A stretch of DNA of 31,912 bases from DAIOEK01 sp036746315. Lineage in GTDB: Bacteria > Chloroflexota > Anaerolineae > Anaerolineales > Anaerolineaceae. The notes under the pieces are model-generated. The model saw only the letters and a list, made by a program, of their open reading frames with translations, was not told where the DNA came from and did no database searches. The translations under genes and the position numbers were made by a program. Numbering within the stretch: position 1 is the first letter of the stretch; every line of letters begins with the position of its first letter. This document shows positions 16,524-24,108 of this stretch, piece by piece. Location: positions 1 to 31,912 of the forward strand of contig DAIOEK010000033.1 of NCBI GenBank assembly GCA_036746315.1, given 5' to 3'.

Positions 16524-17081
16524 TCATTCTCCCGTGGGCTGATCGGCGTTCAACTGCTGCTCGAACATCTTTTTGGCTTCGTCTTCGCTGATCGTAATCG
16601 GTTTACGCTTTTTGTTCTGGTTTTGCGGTTTCAGTGATTCGAGCAGTTGCGCCACCCCGTAGATAATGGCTTCCGGACGGGGCGGGCACCCCGGAACGTA
16701 AACATCCACCGGGATCACCTTGTCGATGCCGCCTTCAACGTTGTAGCAGCCGTGAAAAGCGCCGCCAGAAATGCCGCAGGAGCCGACCGCCACCACGAAC
16801 TTGGGTTCCGGCATTTGGTGATAGGTGCGCAGCAAGCGCTCCTTTGCCTGGCGGGTGACGGGTCCGGTGCAGATCAGCACGTCGGCGTGGCGCGGGCTGC
16901 CCTGGAGCTTAATTCCCAGCCGTTCCAGATCGTAGCGCGGGGTGAGCGTGGCGAGGATCTCGATATCGCAGCCGTTGCATGATCCGCTGTTGAAGTGAAT
17001 CGCCCAGGGGGAATTGATCCGCGCCCAGGTTTTCAGGCTGGTGAGTACATTGTCATAGGTTTGTTGGATCGGGTTTGTCAT
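16524..17081 (-). CDS. [NiFe] hydrogenase small subunit (NuoB-like)
   Basis: A 185-residue subunit holding the proximal [4Fe-4S] cluster. The ligands are visible as SGSCNGCDIE (Cys 35 and 38), VGSCG (Cys 102) and PGCPPRP (Cys 132). The C-terminal 35 residues are charged and look like a family-specific extension. It passes electrons from the ferredoxin subunit to the NiFe centre. It lies 15 bases after the NuoA-like gene. Confidence 0.94.
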   Translation of the reverse strand: MTNPIQQTYDNVLTSLKTWARINSPWAIHFNSGSCNGCDIEILATLTPRYDLERLGIKLQGSPRHADVLICTGPVTRQAKERLLRTYHQMPEPKFVVAVGSCGISGGAFHGCYNVEGGIDKVIPVDVYVPGCPPRPEAIIYGVAQLLESLKPQNQNKKRKPITISEDEAKKMFEQQLNADQPTGE

Positions 17082-17096
17082 GGTAATTCCTTTGGC

Positions 17097-17408
17097 TTAG
17101 CCCAAAACTAATGCAAGCAGGGCAAGGATCAATCCGCCGAGGAACAGAGCTTCCGTGCTGTTCAGGTTGCCGGTTCCCAGTACCAGAATGCCCAGGTGCA
17201 GGATGGCGAAGAACAGTGCGACCAGGAAAAAGGGTTTGTATCCGGGGGATGCAAAGTTGGTCGGGGCTTCCTCTCCGCTGGCATACAATGTCTTTTTAAG
17301 ATCGGAGTCTGTGGCTTCGCCAGCCATGCGTTTGCCTGCCATCAGAAAGACCCAGACCAGGGGGATGTAAATCAGAAAAGCAATGGGGGGTGAAAGTAGA
17401 ATCTGCAT
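17097..17408 (-). CDS. NuoA-like small membrane subunit
   Basis: A 103-residue membrane protein with three predicted helices. It contains YASGEEAPTNFASPGYKPFF, resembling the YECG...F region of NuoA (complex I chain 3). ATG 17408 is selected because AGGAGGAAAG stands directly before it; the longer in-frame start lies in the previous gene. In complex I this subunit helps join the membrane and peripheral arms. The similarity is modest. Confidence 0.75.
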   Translation of the reverse strand: MQILLSPPIAFLIYIPLVWVFLMAGKRMAGEATDSDLKKTLYASGEEAPTNFASPGYKPFFLVALFFAILHLGILVLGTGNLNSTEALFLGGLILALLALVLG

Positions 17409-17416
17409 CTTTCCTC

Positions 17417-18925
17417 CTACAATCCAAGCGCCGCCAGGAAGGCGTTGCCGGCGAGATTCGACAGCCATTGGATGGCGGGGGTGTAAAGACCGATGCCAAC
17501 AACCAGCACCGCCAGGATGGTGATCGGCAGCAACATGGTGGCAGTGCTTTCCGGGGCGGCAAGAACGCTTTCGGATGTCTCTTTCCGGTAGAGCCGGTTG
17601 ACCAGTGGAGCGTAGTAGCCCAGGGAGAGGACGCTGTTCAGCGCCATAAACACCACCAGGGCGATCATCCAGGGATTCCGGGTGGTCATGCCTCCGCTAA
17701 AGATCTGCCACTTGGACATAAAACCTGCCAGCGGCGGCAGCCCGCCGAGGGCAAGTACGGCAATCGAGAATGCCATGGCTTCCATTGGAAAACGCCGGCT
17801 GGCACCCAACAGATCGTCCCGCAGCAGCGGACGGTGCTCGCCGCGCACAATCACCAGGTTGTAAAGCAGTGCCCCCGCCGCCAGGAAGGCTAATCCTTTC
17901 ATGAAGCCGTGGGTGAGGATATGGAAGAAACTGCCCTGTGCGCCATCGACCGAGCCAAAGACCATGGCTGCACCGATGCCAGTCAGCATGTAGCCGATAT
18001 GGCTGATTGAGGAATACGCCAGCAGACGTTTGATCTGCTCCTGGCGCAGTGCCATCAGGTTGCCGACCAGCATGTTGATGGCGCCCAATACCAACAGCAC
18101 GATCCCCCAGCGGTCAGAAACGTGGCTCAAACTGGCGAGTACCCGCAGCAGGGCGATCAGCCCGGCTTCGATCACCACTCCGGAGAGCATGGCGCTGATG
18201 CTGCTGGGTGCCTGCGAATGGGCATCCGGCAGCCAGGTGTGCAGCGGAACCAGCGCGGCTTTGACGCCGAAACCGATGATGAAGAGCACGCCTGCCGCCA
18301 GCAGACCGAAGGAGGGTTGTGCTATTTCATGCAGGCGTTGCAGATTGAGTGTGCCCGTCTGTCCGAATACCAGGGCAATCCCGAGCAAAACCATCACCGA
18401 ACCGATTGCCGATTGCACCAGGTATTTCACTCCGGCTTCCAATGCTCCCCGCAAACTGCGATAGAAAGCAACCAGGGTGTAGGTGGAAATTGCCATCAGT
18501 TCGAACCAGACCCACAGGTTAAACAGATCTGCCGTGCACGCCAGCCCGTTGATCGAGCCTACCATCAGCAGAAAGAGTGCATAGAATTTTTCCTGCCCGG
18601 TATCTGCCGAGAGATAGCGCACGGAAAATAGAACTGCCAGGGCGCCCAGGGTGATTGTCAGAAACCCCACCAGCAATGAAATGCCGTCGAAACGGAAAAC
18701 AATCATCCCGTTCAGGTATTGATCCACCACACCTGCCCGCGCCGGCCAGGATGCCAGGTACAGCGGATAGTAAGAGAACAGAATGCCAGCCAGCGCAATC
18801 CAGGCGGCGATATTAACTCCCTGTTTCTTGCCGGTGATACGATAGCTGAAGCGTCCCGCCAGGTAAGCCACCAGGGAGGCGATCAGGGGAATGAGGATGA
18901 TCCAGATAAACGTTGAAACTGCCAT
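17417..18925 (-). CDS. Antiporter-like membrane subunit (NuoN/MrpD type)
   Basis: A 502-residue protein with about 14 transmembrane helices, from the NuoL/M/N and Mrp antiporter family. The helix-5 glutamate (VWFELMAISTY) and the helix-7 lysine segment (GFGVKAALVPLHTWLPDAHSQAPSSISAMLSG) needed for ion translocation are both present. It begins one base after the stop of the NuoL-like gene. Confidence 0.93.
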   Translation of the reverse strand: MAVSTFIWIILIPLIASLVAYLAGRFSYRITGKKQGVNIAAWIALAGILFSYYPLYLASWPARAGVVDQYLNGMIVFRFDGISLLVGFLTITLGALAVLFSVRYLSADTGQEKFYALFLLMVGSINGLACTADLFNLWVWFELMAISTYTLVAFYRSLRGALEAGVKYLVQSAIGSVMVLLGIALVFGQTGTLNLQRLHEIAQPSFGLLAAGVLFIIGFGVKAALVPLHTWLPDAHSQAPSSISAMLSGVVIEAGLIALLRVLASLSHVSDRWGIVLLVLGAINMLVGNLMALRQEQIKRLLAYSSISHIGYMLTGIGAAMVFGSVDGAQGSFFHILTHGFMKGLAFLAAGALLYNLVIVRGEHRPLLRDDLLGASRRFPMEAMAFSIAVLALGGLPPLAGFMSKWQIFSGGMTTRNPWMIALVVFMALNSVLSLGYYAPLVNRLYRKETSESVLAAPESTATMLLPITILAVLVVGIGLYTPAIQWLSNLAGNAFLAALGL

Positions 18926-18926
18926 G

Positions 18927-20675
18927 TTATGCTCCCCAGACGACTGCGATGAGTATGAGGATGATTGCGCCCAGTATGCCGGCGATGTTCCAGCTCAGGA
19001 TGCCGGTCTGCAGCGGACGAATGCCCTCTGCCAGTTTTTCCACCGTGTTGACGATTGCACGGTTGATGGCTTCGAAACCAAAACTGTTTTCGGCGGCGGA
19101 TGACAGAAAACCGAATGCCTTTTGAATGCCGCTGAGCTTTTGCCGCTGCCACCAGGCGATGCCGCCCAGAGCGATCACTGCCAGGGCAGCGTAGGTCGCC
19201 GGTGCGCTGACCACTTCCAGCAAAATTTCCCCCAACCCGGCGGTGTGGATCTCATGATAGGGCAGGGTGGCATGGAATAACTCGCCCATCCAGCCGGCTG
19301 CCAGCCAGCTGATAATTGCTCCGATTGCCAGCGGGATCAAGGCGACCTTCATCGCCGGTCCGGCGTCGTGTCCGTGCAGGTGTTCGCGCGGCTCACCGTA
19401 GAATACCAGCCAGACCATGCGCAAAGTGTAGAGTGCGGTCAGACCGGCGCCGATGAACATGAATGCAGTCCATACCGGGGCATGGGCAATACCTGCCTCA
19501 AGGATCAGTTCCTTGCTCCAGAAGCCGTTCAGAATGGGGATGCCTGCCAGCGCCAGCGACCCGATGATAAACACGCTGCGTACCAATGGCATTTGCTTTC
19601 CCAGCCCGCCCATCTTGCGCATATCCCGCGTACCCACGCTGTGGATGACGGCCCCTGCTGCCAGGAACAGCAGCGCTTTGAAAATGGCATGGCTGAACAG
19701 ATGGAATTGAGAAGCGAACACCGATCCGGCGCCAATGGCAAAGACCATATATCCCAGCTGGCTGACGGTCGAATATGCCAGCACACGCTTGAGGTCGTTC
19801 GCCACCAGCCCCATCACCGAGGTGATCAGGGCGGTGATCACACCCACTGCCAGCACGCTGGTTCGCCACCCGGGCACAGATTCGAATGCCGGGTAGAACC
19901 TTGCCAGCAGATAGACGCCCGCATTGACCATCGTCGCCGCATGGATCAGGGCGCTGATCGGGGTCGGAGCTTCCATGGCGTCTGGTAGCCAGGTCTGAAA
20001 GGGGAATTGCGCACTTTTAGCTGCCGCCGCAGCCAGAAAACCGAATGCCGTCAGCGACAGCATACCCGCGGGCACCAGCGACGGATTTTTGAGGAAAGCG
20101 TTGATTTCAAAACTGCCGGTGTAGGTGTAGATGATCAGCGCGCCGATCAGCAAGCCCACGCCTCCCACCTGGGTAATGATCAACGCCTTGATGCCGCCCG
20201 CGACAGCCTTGGGGTCATCGTTGTTAAAAGAAATGAGCGCATAAGAGCACAGTGCGGTGATTTCCCAGAACAGGAACATGCAGAACATGTTGCCGGTGAG
20301 TACCAGCCCCACCATGCCGCCGATGAAGAACAGGATGAAGGCATAATAGCGCGCCAGTTGATCTTCGCCCTTCATGTAATCGATGGAGAAAATCACCGCC
20401 AGGCAGCCGATCACCGTGGCAATAGATGCCAGCATCACCCCCAACCCGTCGGGAACGAAGGTGAAAATGCCGTAAGGTGCGCCAAAGCTGTAAGAGAACA
20501 CCGCCTGATCTCCAGCCGTGGGGATCAGCGCCAGCGCTGAAACGCCCGCCAACGCGGCAAATGCCACAGCCAGCGTGGTGATGACTTTGTTATATTTATC
20601 GCCCACCAGCCAGATCAGCATTGCACCGACCCAGGGGAACGCGATGGTAAGGATTGCGAGAGTGGATGTAGTCAT
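18927..20675 (-). CDS. Antiporter-like membrane subunit (NuoL/MrpA type)
   Basis: A 582-residue polytopic protein of the same superfamily, with a longer C-terminal tail. The helix-5 glutamate (FWEITALCSYALI) and the helix-7 lysine region (AAAKSAQFPFQTWLPDAMEAPTPISALIHAATMVNAGVYLL) are intact, as expected of a working proton or sodium channel. The last helix (about residues 560-580) follows a partly amphipathic stretch that could be a short version of the NuoL lateral helix. It is three bases from the NuoK-like gene. Confidence 0.94.
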   Translation of the reverse strand: MTTSTLAILTIAFPWVGAMLIWLVGDKYNKVITTLAVAFAALAGVSALALIPTAGDQAVFSYSFGAPYGIFTFVPDGLGVMLASIATVIGCLAVIFSIDYMKGEDQLARYYAFILFFIGGMVGLVLTGNMFCMFLFWEITALCSYALISFNNDDPKAVAGGIKALIITQVGGVGLLIGALIIYTYTGSFEINAFLKNPSLVPAGMLSLTAFGFLAAAAAKSAQFPFQTWLPDAMEAPTPISALIHAATMVNAGVYLLARFYPAFESVPGWRTSVLAVGVITALITSVMGLVANDLKRVLAYSTVSQLGYMVFAIGAGSVFASQFHLFSHAIFKALLFLAAGAVIHSVGTRDMRKMGGLGKQMPLVRSVFIIGSLALAGIPILNGFWSKELILEAGIAHAPVWTAFMFIGAGLTALYTLRMVWLVFYGEPREHLHGHDAGPAMKVALIPLAIGAIISWLAAGWMGELFHATLPYHEIHTAGLGEILLEVVSAPATYAALAVIALGGIAWWQRQKLSGIQKAFGFLSSAAENSFGFEAINRAIVNTVEKLAEGIRPLQTGILSWNIAGILGAIILILIAVVWGA

Positions 20676-20678
20676 GCC

Positions 20679-20990
20679 TTACCTCTTGAGTTCGGAGAGT
20701 TCTTTCATGTCGAGGCTGCCAAATGCTTTGCGTACCTGAACCGCCAGACCGAGGGCGATCACCGCCACCACCGTATCCGCGATCAGTACGGTCAGCGCCA
20801 GGCTTTGCGCCTGGTTGACTTTTGCCTGCATTGACCCGGCCAGGATGAACGCGATCAGCACCCCCTTGACCAGGATCTGCAGAGCCACGATTACTTTGAT
20901 CATGTTGCGGGTGATCAGCAGCCCGTAGATGCCGATGCCGATCAATCCGATAACGGCAACCACGCCGATGGAGTGTATGGAGAGTGTCAT
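20679..20990 (-). CDS. NuoK/MrpC-like membrane subunit
   Basis: A 103-residue, three-helix protein. GLLITRNMIKVIVALQILVKGVLIAF aligns with the second helix of NuoK. In E. coli NuoK, Glu36 and Glu72 carry protons; by eye these align with Gln38 and Asp72 here, so one carboxylate is replaced and the other conservatively exchanged, which moves it toward MrpC. The start overlaps the previous stop as ATGA (20990-20987). Confidence 0.88.
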   Translation of the reverse strand: MTLSIHSIGVVAVIGLIGIGIYGLLITRNMIKVIVALQILVKGVLIAFILAGSMQAKVNQAQSLALTVLIADTVVAVIALGLAVQVRKAFGSLDMKELSELKR

Positions 20991-21472
20991 GCCTGCTCCT
21001 TTCCGTGGTGCAGTGGATCTTCAGAGAGCAGGCTCAAAATGCCCATCACCCCGGCGAAGATGAATGCCACTTGCAGGTAGACATCCAGCTTGCGCGCCTG
21101 CCACAGGTAGATGTTGAATTGCAGGTCGATGCCCGTACTGGCGGTACCCAGGTTGGGCAGCACCATCCACCCCAGGGCTACGAACGCCAGCACCACCAGC
21201 ACCCAGGCAACTGCCCGCGGGATGGCGGGTTGGGTGAGGCTGGGATCTTCGCCGATGATGTTGATGGCAAAGACAAACAAAACGGTCACCAAACCAGCAC
21301 CCACGCTTAATTCGATGACCGCAATTTCCGGTGATTGAAAGAGGTACAGCAGCAGCGCAGTTAACGCTGAGCAGCCCGCCAGCCATATTGCTGAGATCAA
21401 CAGGTGATTGCTGCGTATAGCCATGACTGCGCAGATCAGCAATCCTACTACGACGATAATGCCGAAAAACAT
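20987..21472 (-). CDS. MbhD/MrpB-like membrane subunit
   Basis: A 161-residue membrane protein, first gene of the hydrogenase operon. Residues about 1-72 match the DUF4040 (MbhD and MrpA C-terminal) pattern, with SPEIAVIELSVGAGLVTVLFVFAI. The part after about residue 85 (ARKLDVYLQVAFIFAGVMGIL) looks like the short MbhE subunit, so this may be a natural MbhD-MbhE fusion. That is inference from pattern only. GGGAGGG precedes the ATG. In Mrp-type complexes these subunits belong to the ion-translocating part. Confidence 0.8.
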   Translation of the reverse strand: MFFGIIVVVGLLICAVMAIRSNHLLISAIWLAGCSALTALLLYLFQSPEIAVIELSVGAGLVTVLFVFAINIIGEDPSLTQPAIPRAVAWVLVVLAFVALGWMVLPNLGTASTGIDLQFNIYLWQARKLDVYLQVAFIFAGVMGILSLLSEDPLHHGKEQA

Positions 21473-21507
21473 GATCCCTCCCGTTAATGAAATGACACCA
21501 GTGTCTA

Positions 21508-21536
21508 AATATACACTTTGACAATTTGTTTGTCAT
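21508..21536 (-). promoter_or_regulatory. Hydrogenase operon promoter with palindromic operator
   Basis: On the minus strand ATGACA (21536-21531), a 17-base spacer and TATATT (21513-21508). An inverted repeat TGACAA-N5-TTGTCA (21519-21535) covers the -35 and part of the spacer, so a bound regulator would block RNA polymerase. The start would be near 21501. The TGTCA half-site recurs nearby (21497-21501 and 21566-21570), again in either orientation. Confidence 0.65.
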
Positions 21537-21584
21537 GTGAAGGTTATCACTTCTGCCATGATATTTGACATACAAGTGCGTGAA

Positions 21585-21615
21585 TCGAAAAGGATCGCCG
21601 CCTGGGCGATCTTGT
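21585..21615 (-). terminator. Terminator after the DUF6504 gene
   Basis: GATCGCC (21611-21605 on the minus strand) and GGCGATC (21599-21593) form a perfect 7-bp stem with a 5-base loop, followed by CTTTT. The tail is short. Confidence 0.6.
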
Positions 21616-21677
21616 TTACTCCTACTAAGTGGAGGGGATGGCTTCTTTAACCGTTCCACCGGATTGCAGCCGGGCTT

Positions 21678-22046
21678 TCACGCGAGTGAATAACTCAGCT
21701 CTTCGAGGATGAACCAACCGCTGTGGCGGATGAAAGCGTCTTTTGGGGCGCGGTCGAAATACAGGGTGAAGATGCGCTCATTGGATGTGCGCACCGTGAA
21801 GAAATCCCTGCCCACGCCCCACGAGCCGCGGTTCTTTGCCACGGCGGCGTGCTGCGGCTGCATGTTGCGCGCCATGCGTCCGCGGCGGGTGTAGTCATGC
21901 CACTCTCGCAGCATCTCCGCCACGCTGAAGCGCTCGCCGCGCCAGGTAAAGCGGTTGGGGCAGCCCTGCTTCTTTTCCAGCAACGGGTCGCGATCAAACT
22001 CTACCTCAATCGGATCTCCGATAAAGCGGAGGTGACATAATTCCAT
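21678..22046 (-). CDS. DUF6504 family protein
   Basis: A 122-residue protein of unknown function. Conserved family segments are RFIGDPIEVEFDRDPLLEKK, CPNRFTWRGE, WHDYTRRGRMARNM and GSWGVGRDFFTVRT. It overlaps the 3' end of the radical SAM gene by 46 bases in another frame, so the two are translated from one message. The pairing suggests a role in the same DNA repair or modification step, which is inference. Homologues usually start close to the RFIGDP segment, so a slightly later start is possible. Confidence 0.85.
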   Translation of the reverse strand: MELCHLRFIGDPIEVEFDRDPLLEKKQGCPNRFTWRGERFSVAEMLREWHDYTRRGRMARNMQPQHAAVAKNRGSWGVGRDFFTVRTSNERIFTLYFDRAPKDAFIRHSGWFILEELSYSLA

Positions 22047-23203
22047 AGGTCCAACTGGTACACCGGTTTGTGCCCGTCCAGCAGAATGAAAGGCGCCGCC
22101 CGTTTGGGGGCGATGCCCAGGCTGACAAGCTGCTGCAGCTCGGTGAATTTCCTTTCCTTCCTGCTATTATAAATGCGCTCGGCGCCGATTTTGCCAATGC
22201 CGGGGATGCGCAGCAGGGTTTCCATTTCCGCCTGGTTGATCTCCACCGGCTTTTCGTCCATGTTCTCCCTTGCCCAGGCGAGCTTGGGGTCGGCATCCAA
22301 CGGCAGGTAACCGCCGGAGCGGAAAGGCAGCTCTTCCATGCCAAAGCCGTAGTCGCGCAGCAGAAAAGACGCCTGGTACAGGCGTACATAGCGGGTGTAA
22401 TCCATGCCGGGCAGGTTCTCCAGCGGGGTACCCGGCGCCGGCTGAAAACCGGAGTAATACACGCGCGCCAGCCCGTGCCGCTTGTAGAGCAGTTCGCTCA
22501 ATTGCAGTGTCTCCACATCCGTTTCACCTGCCGCACCCACCACTAGCTGTGTGGTGATCGAGGCGGTTTTTTGGGCAGGGTTGCCCTGCTGCCGACTCCT
22601 GCGGAAGCGGTCCATCATCCCGATACGCGGATACAGATCGCCGTAGAGATCCTTCATCGGGGCAAGGAATTGCAGCCGCTGCGGTGTGACGCCTTCGAGG
22701 TTGATCGAAACGCGGTCGCACAACTGCATCGAACGCTCGATTTGCGCCTGGTCGGCGCCCGGCATTACCTTCAGGTGGATGTAACCGCGGAAGCGGTATC
22801 GGGTGCGTAATATCTCGATGGTCTTGATCAGGCGGTCCTGCGTCTTCACCCCGCCGCCGACGATCCCCGAACTGAGGAAGATACCCTCCACCAACCCGCG
22901 GCGCAGCATGCGCATAAAAACATCCGCCATCTCTTCCGGGGCAAAGGCATGCCGCTGGTAATTGCGCGGCTGCCGGAAGACGCAGTAATTGCAGTTGTTC
23001 TCGCAGGCGGTGGTCAGCATGGTCTTGAGCAGTGGAGTGGTCTTGCCGCCGCCCATCTGGGCATGAAAAACGCCAAGCTGCGAAGTATCCAGCGCACAGC
23101 TATTGTTCACCGTGCTGGTTTTTCGCAGCGTGATGGGCGGCGCGCCTTCTTCTTCATGGTGGATATCCGCTGCCACCATCCGTAATTTGTCGAAAGCTTC
23201 CAT
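22001..23203 (-). CDS. Radical SAM protein with C-terminal helix-hairpin-helix (putative DNA modification/repair)
   Basis: A 400-residue enzyme. CENNCNYCVFRQ near residue 68 is the CxxxCxxC motif that holds the [4Fe-4S] cluster for S-adenosylmethionine cleavage. The middle is the TIM-barrel radical SAM region (GIFLSSGIVGGG). The C-terminal IPGIGKIGAERIYNSR is a helix-hairpin-helix DNA-binding motif. Proteins of this layout are annotated as putative DNA modification/repair radical SAM proteins; the substrate is unknown. ATG 23203 is chosen for spacing to AAGGAG; ATG 23206 and GTG 23209 are alternatives. Its promoter contains a palindrome. Confidence 0.88.
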   Translation of the reverse strand: MEAFDKLRMVAADIHHEEEGAPPITLRKTSTVNNSCALDTSQLGVFHAQMGGGKTTPLLKTMLTTACENNCNYCVFRQPRNYQRHAFAPEEMADVFMRMLRRGLVEGIFLSSGIVGGGVKTQDRLIKTIEILRTRYRFRGYIHLKVMPGADQAQIERSMQLCDRVSINLEGVTPQRLQFLAPMKDLYGDLYPRIGMMDRFRRSRQQGNPAQKTASITTQLVVGAAGETDVETLQLSELLYKRHGLARVYYSGFQPAPGTPLENLPGMDYTRYVRLYQASFLLRDYGFGMEELPFRSGGYLPLDADPKLAWARENMDEKPVEINQAEMETLLRIPGIGKIGAERIYNSRKERKFTELQQLVSLGIAPKRAAPFILLDGHKPVYQLDLWNYVTSALSEIRLR

Positions 23204-23292
23204 CATCACTCCTTCCCGGAGGGGCGGAGGATGTTGCCTGCCCGTGGAAAATGCACTCGCTCATTCAGCACAGAAAGGATATACATAATTGC

Positions 23293-23321
23293 AGTATATA
23301 GAATATTTGTTCTATTGTCAA
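23293..23321 (-). promoter_or_regulatory. Radical SAM gene promoter with palindrome in the spacer
   Basis: TTGACA (23321-23316), 17 bases, TATACT (23298-23293) on the minus strand. The spacer is filled by ATAGAACAAATATTCTAT (23298-23315 on the plus strand), an inverted repeat with 6-base arms. Its core GAAC-N4-ATTC is one base from the Gram-positive LexA (DinR) box GAAC-N4-GTTC, so an SOS-type operator is possible. Confidence 0.6.
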
Positions 23322-23349
23322 GGAGATCAACTCGTTCGTCTTTTGTCGC

Positions 23350-23404
23350 GTTGCCCCACAGTTTTTGTGTCCTGCGAGCGAAGCGAGTAGGATTTGTGGG
23401 CAAC
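23350..23404. repeat. Imperfect 55-bp inverted repeat
   Basis: GTTGCCC (23350-23356) pairs with GGGCAAC (23398-23404), then ACA with TGT after a one-base bulge. A weaker inner stem lies around the mirror-like GAGCGAAGCGAG (23376-23387). It lies between two divergent genes. It has no T tail, so it is not a terminator; it could be a REP-like element. Confidence 0.5.
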
Positions 23405-23470
23405 CTCCCTTGATGCACGCAAACCCGTTTCGATGGTAAGATTTCCTCATCATCATCCCCGGAGAACTCC

Positions 23471-23854
23471 ATGCAACAGATCCAGCTGGCCGTAAATGGT
23501 ACCCTCATGCGCGGATTCGCGCTCAACGCCAACCTCACCACCCTCGGCGCGGAATTCGTCCGCAGCACCCATACTGCCCCACTCTATCGTCTCTGGTCGG
23601 TGGGTGATGCCTACCCCGCCATGCAGTACGACGCGCAAGAGGGAGGCAGCATCGAAGTGGAGATCTGGCAGCTCAATGCCGGTGCCTTGCTGCAGATTCT
23701 GCTGGCGGAGCCGCCCGGGCTCTGCCTGGGCAGAGTGGAACTGGCGGATGGCAACACCGTGCTGGGCGTTCTGGGCGAAGCGTCTATCTGCGCCGGGCAG
23801 CGTGAGATCACCCGATATGGGGGCTGGAGGGGGTATTGGAAAACAAGGGAATAA
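23471..23854 (+). CDS. Allophanate hydrolase C-terminus-like / gamma-glutamylcyclotransferase-like protein
   Basis: A 127-residue stand-alone protein. GTLMRGFALNANL near the start, YRLWSVGDAYPAM in the middle and VEIWQLNAGALLQILLAEPPGLCLGRVELADG match the C-terminal domain of AtzF-type allophanate hydrolases, which has the AIG2/gamma-glutamylcyclotransferase barrel. The amidase domain is not in this window. The function of the isolated domain is unknown. The start ATG follows GGAG with good spacing. Confidence 0.75.
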   Translation: MQQIQLAVNGTLMRGFALNANLTTLGAEFVRSTHTAPLYRLWSVGDAYPAMQYDAQEGGSIEVEIWQLNAGALLQILLAEPPGLCLGRVELADGNTVLGVLGEASICAGQREITRYGGWRGYWKTRE

Positions 23855-23886
23855 GTTGTAAAAGTGAAGCTGAAAATAGAAGCGGC

Positions 23887-24090
23887 TTAGAATTCCACCC
23901 ACTCTGAAGCTTCGACAGATGGTTTGATAATGGATATTTGTTTAAATGAAGGGTCCTTGGATTCAAGAGTTAGCTCCCCTGATTGATATCTTTTCACTGC
24001 TTGAGTGAAAGCCTGTTCTGCATCATCAGCGTAGATATCAAACTCTTGCACAAAGGATTCCTCTATTGCAATTCTATATTTTTGTTTCAT
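23887..24090 (-). CDS. dpnD: DpnD/PcfM-family small protein
   Basis: A 67-residue protein beginning KQKYRIAIEESFVQEFDIYADDAEQAF, the pattern of the DpnD/PcfM family. In Streptococcus pneumoniae dpnD follows dpnC in the DpnI cassette; its function is not known to me. The same order and strand occur here, 18 bases after the dpnC stop with GGAAGGA upstream. The AT-rich composition matches dpnC, and the two probably arrived together. Confidence 0.82.
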   Translation of the reverse strand: MKQKYRIAIEESFVQEFDIYADDAEQAFTQAVKRYQSGELTLESKDPSFKQISIIKPSVEASEWVEF

Positions 24091-24108
24091 ACAGGATTTT
24101 CCTTCCGC

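Noticed and set aside
14797..17081. Reading the operon as respiratory complex I
   Set aside because: The large subunit has both NiFe cysteine pairs and a protease tail, and a HycI protease follows; NuoE, F and G are absent.
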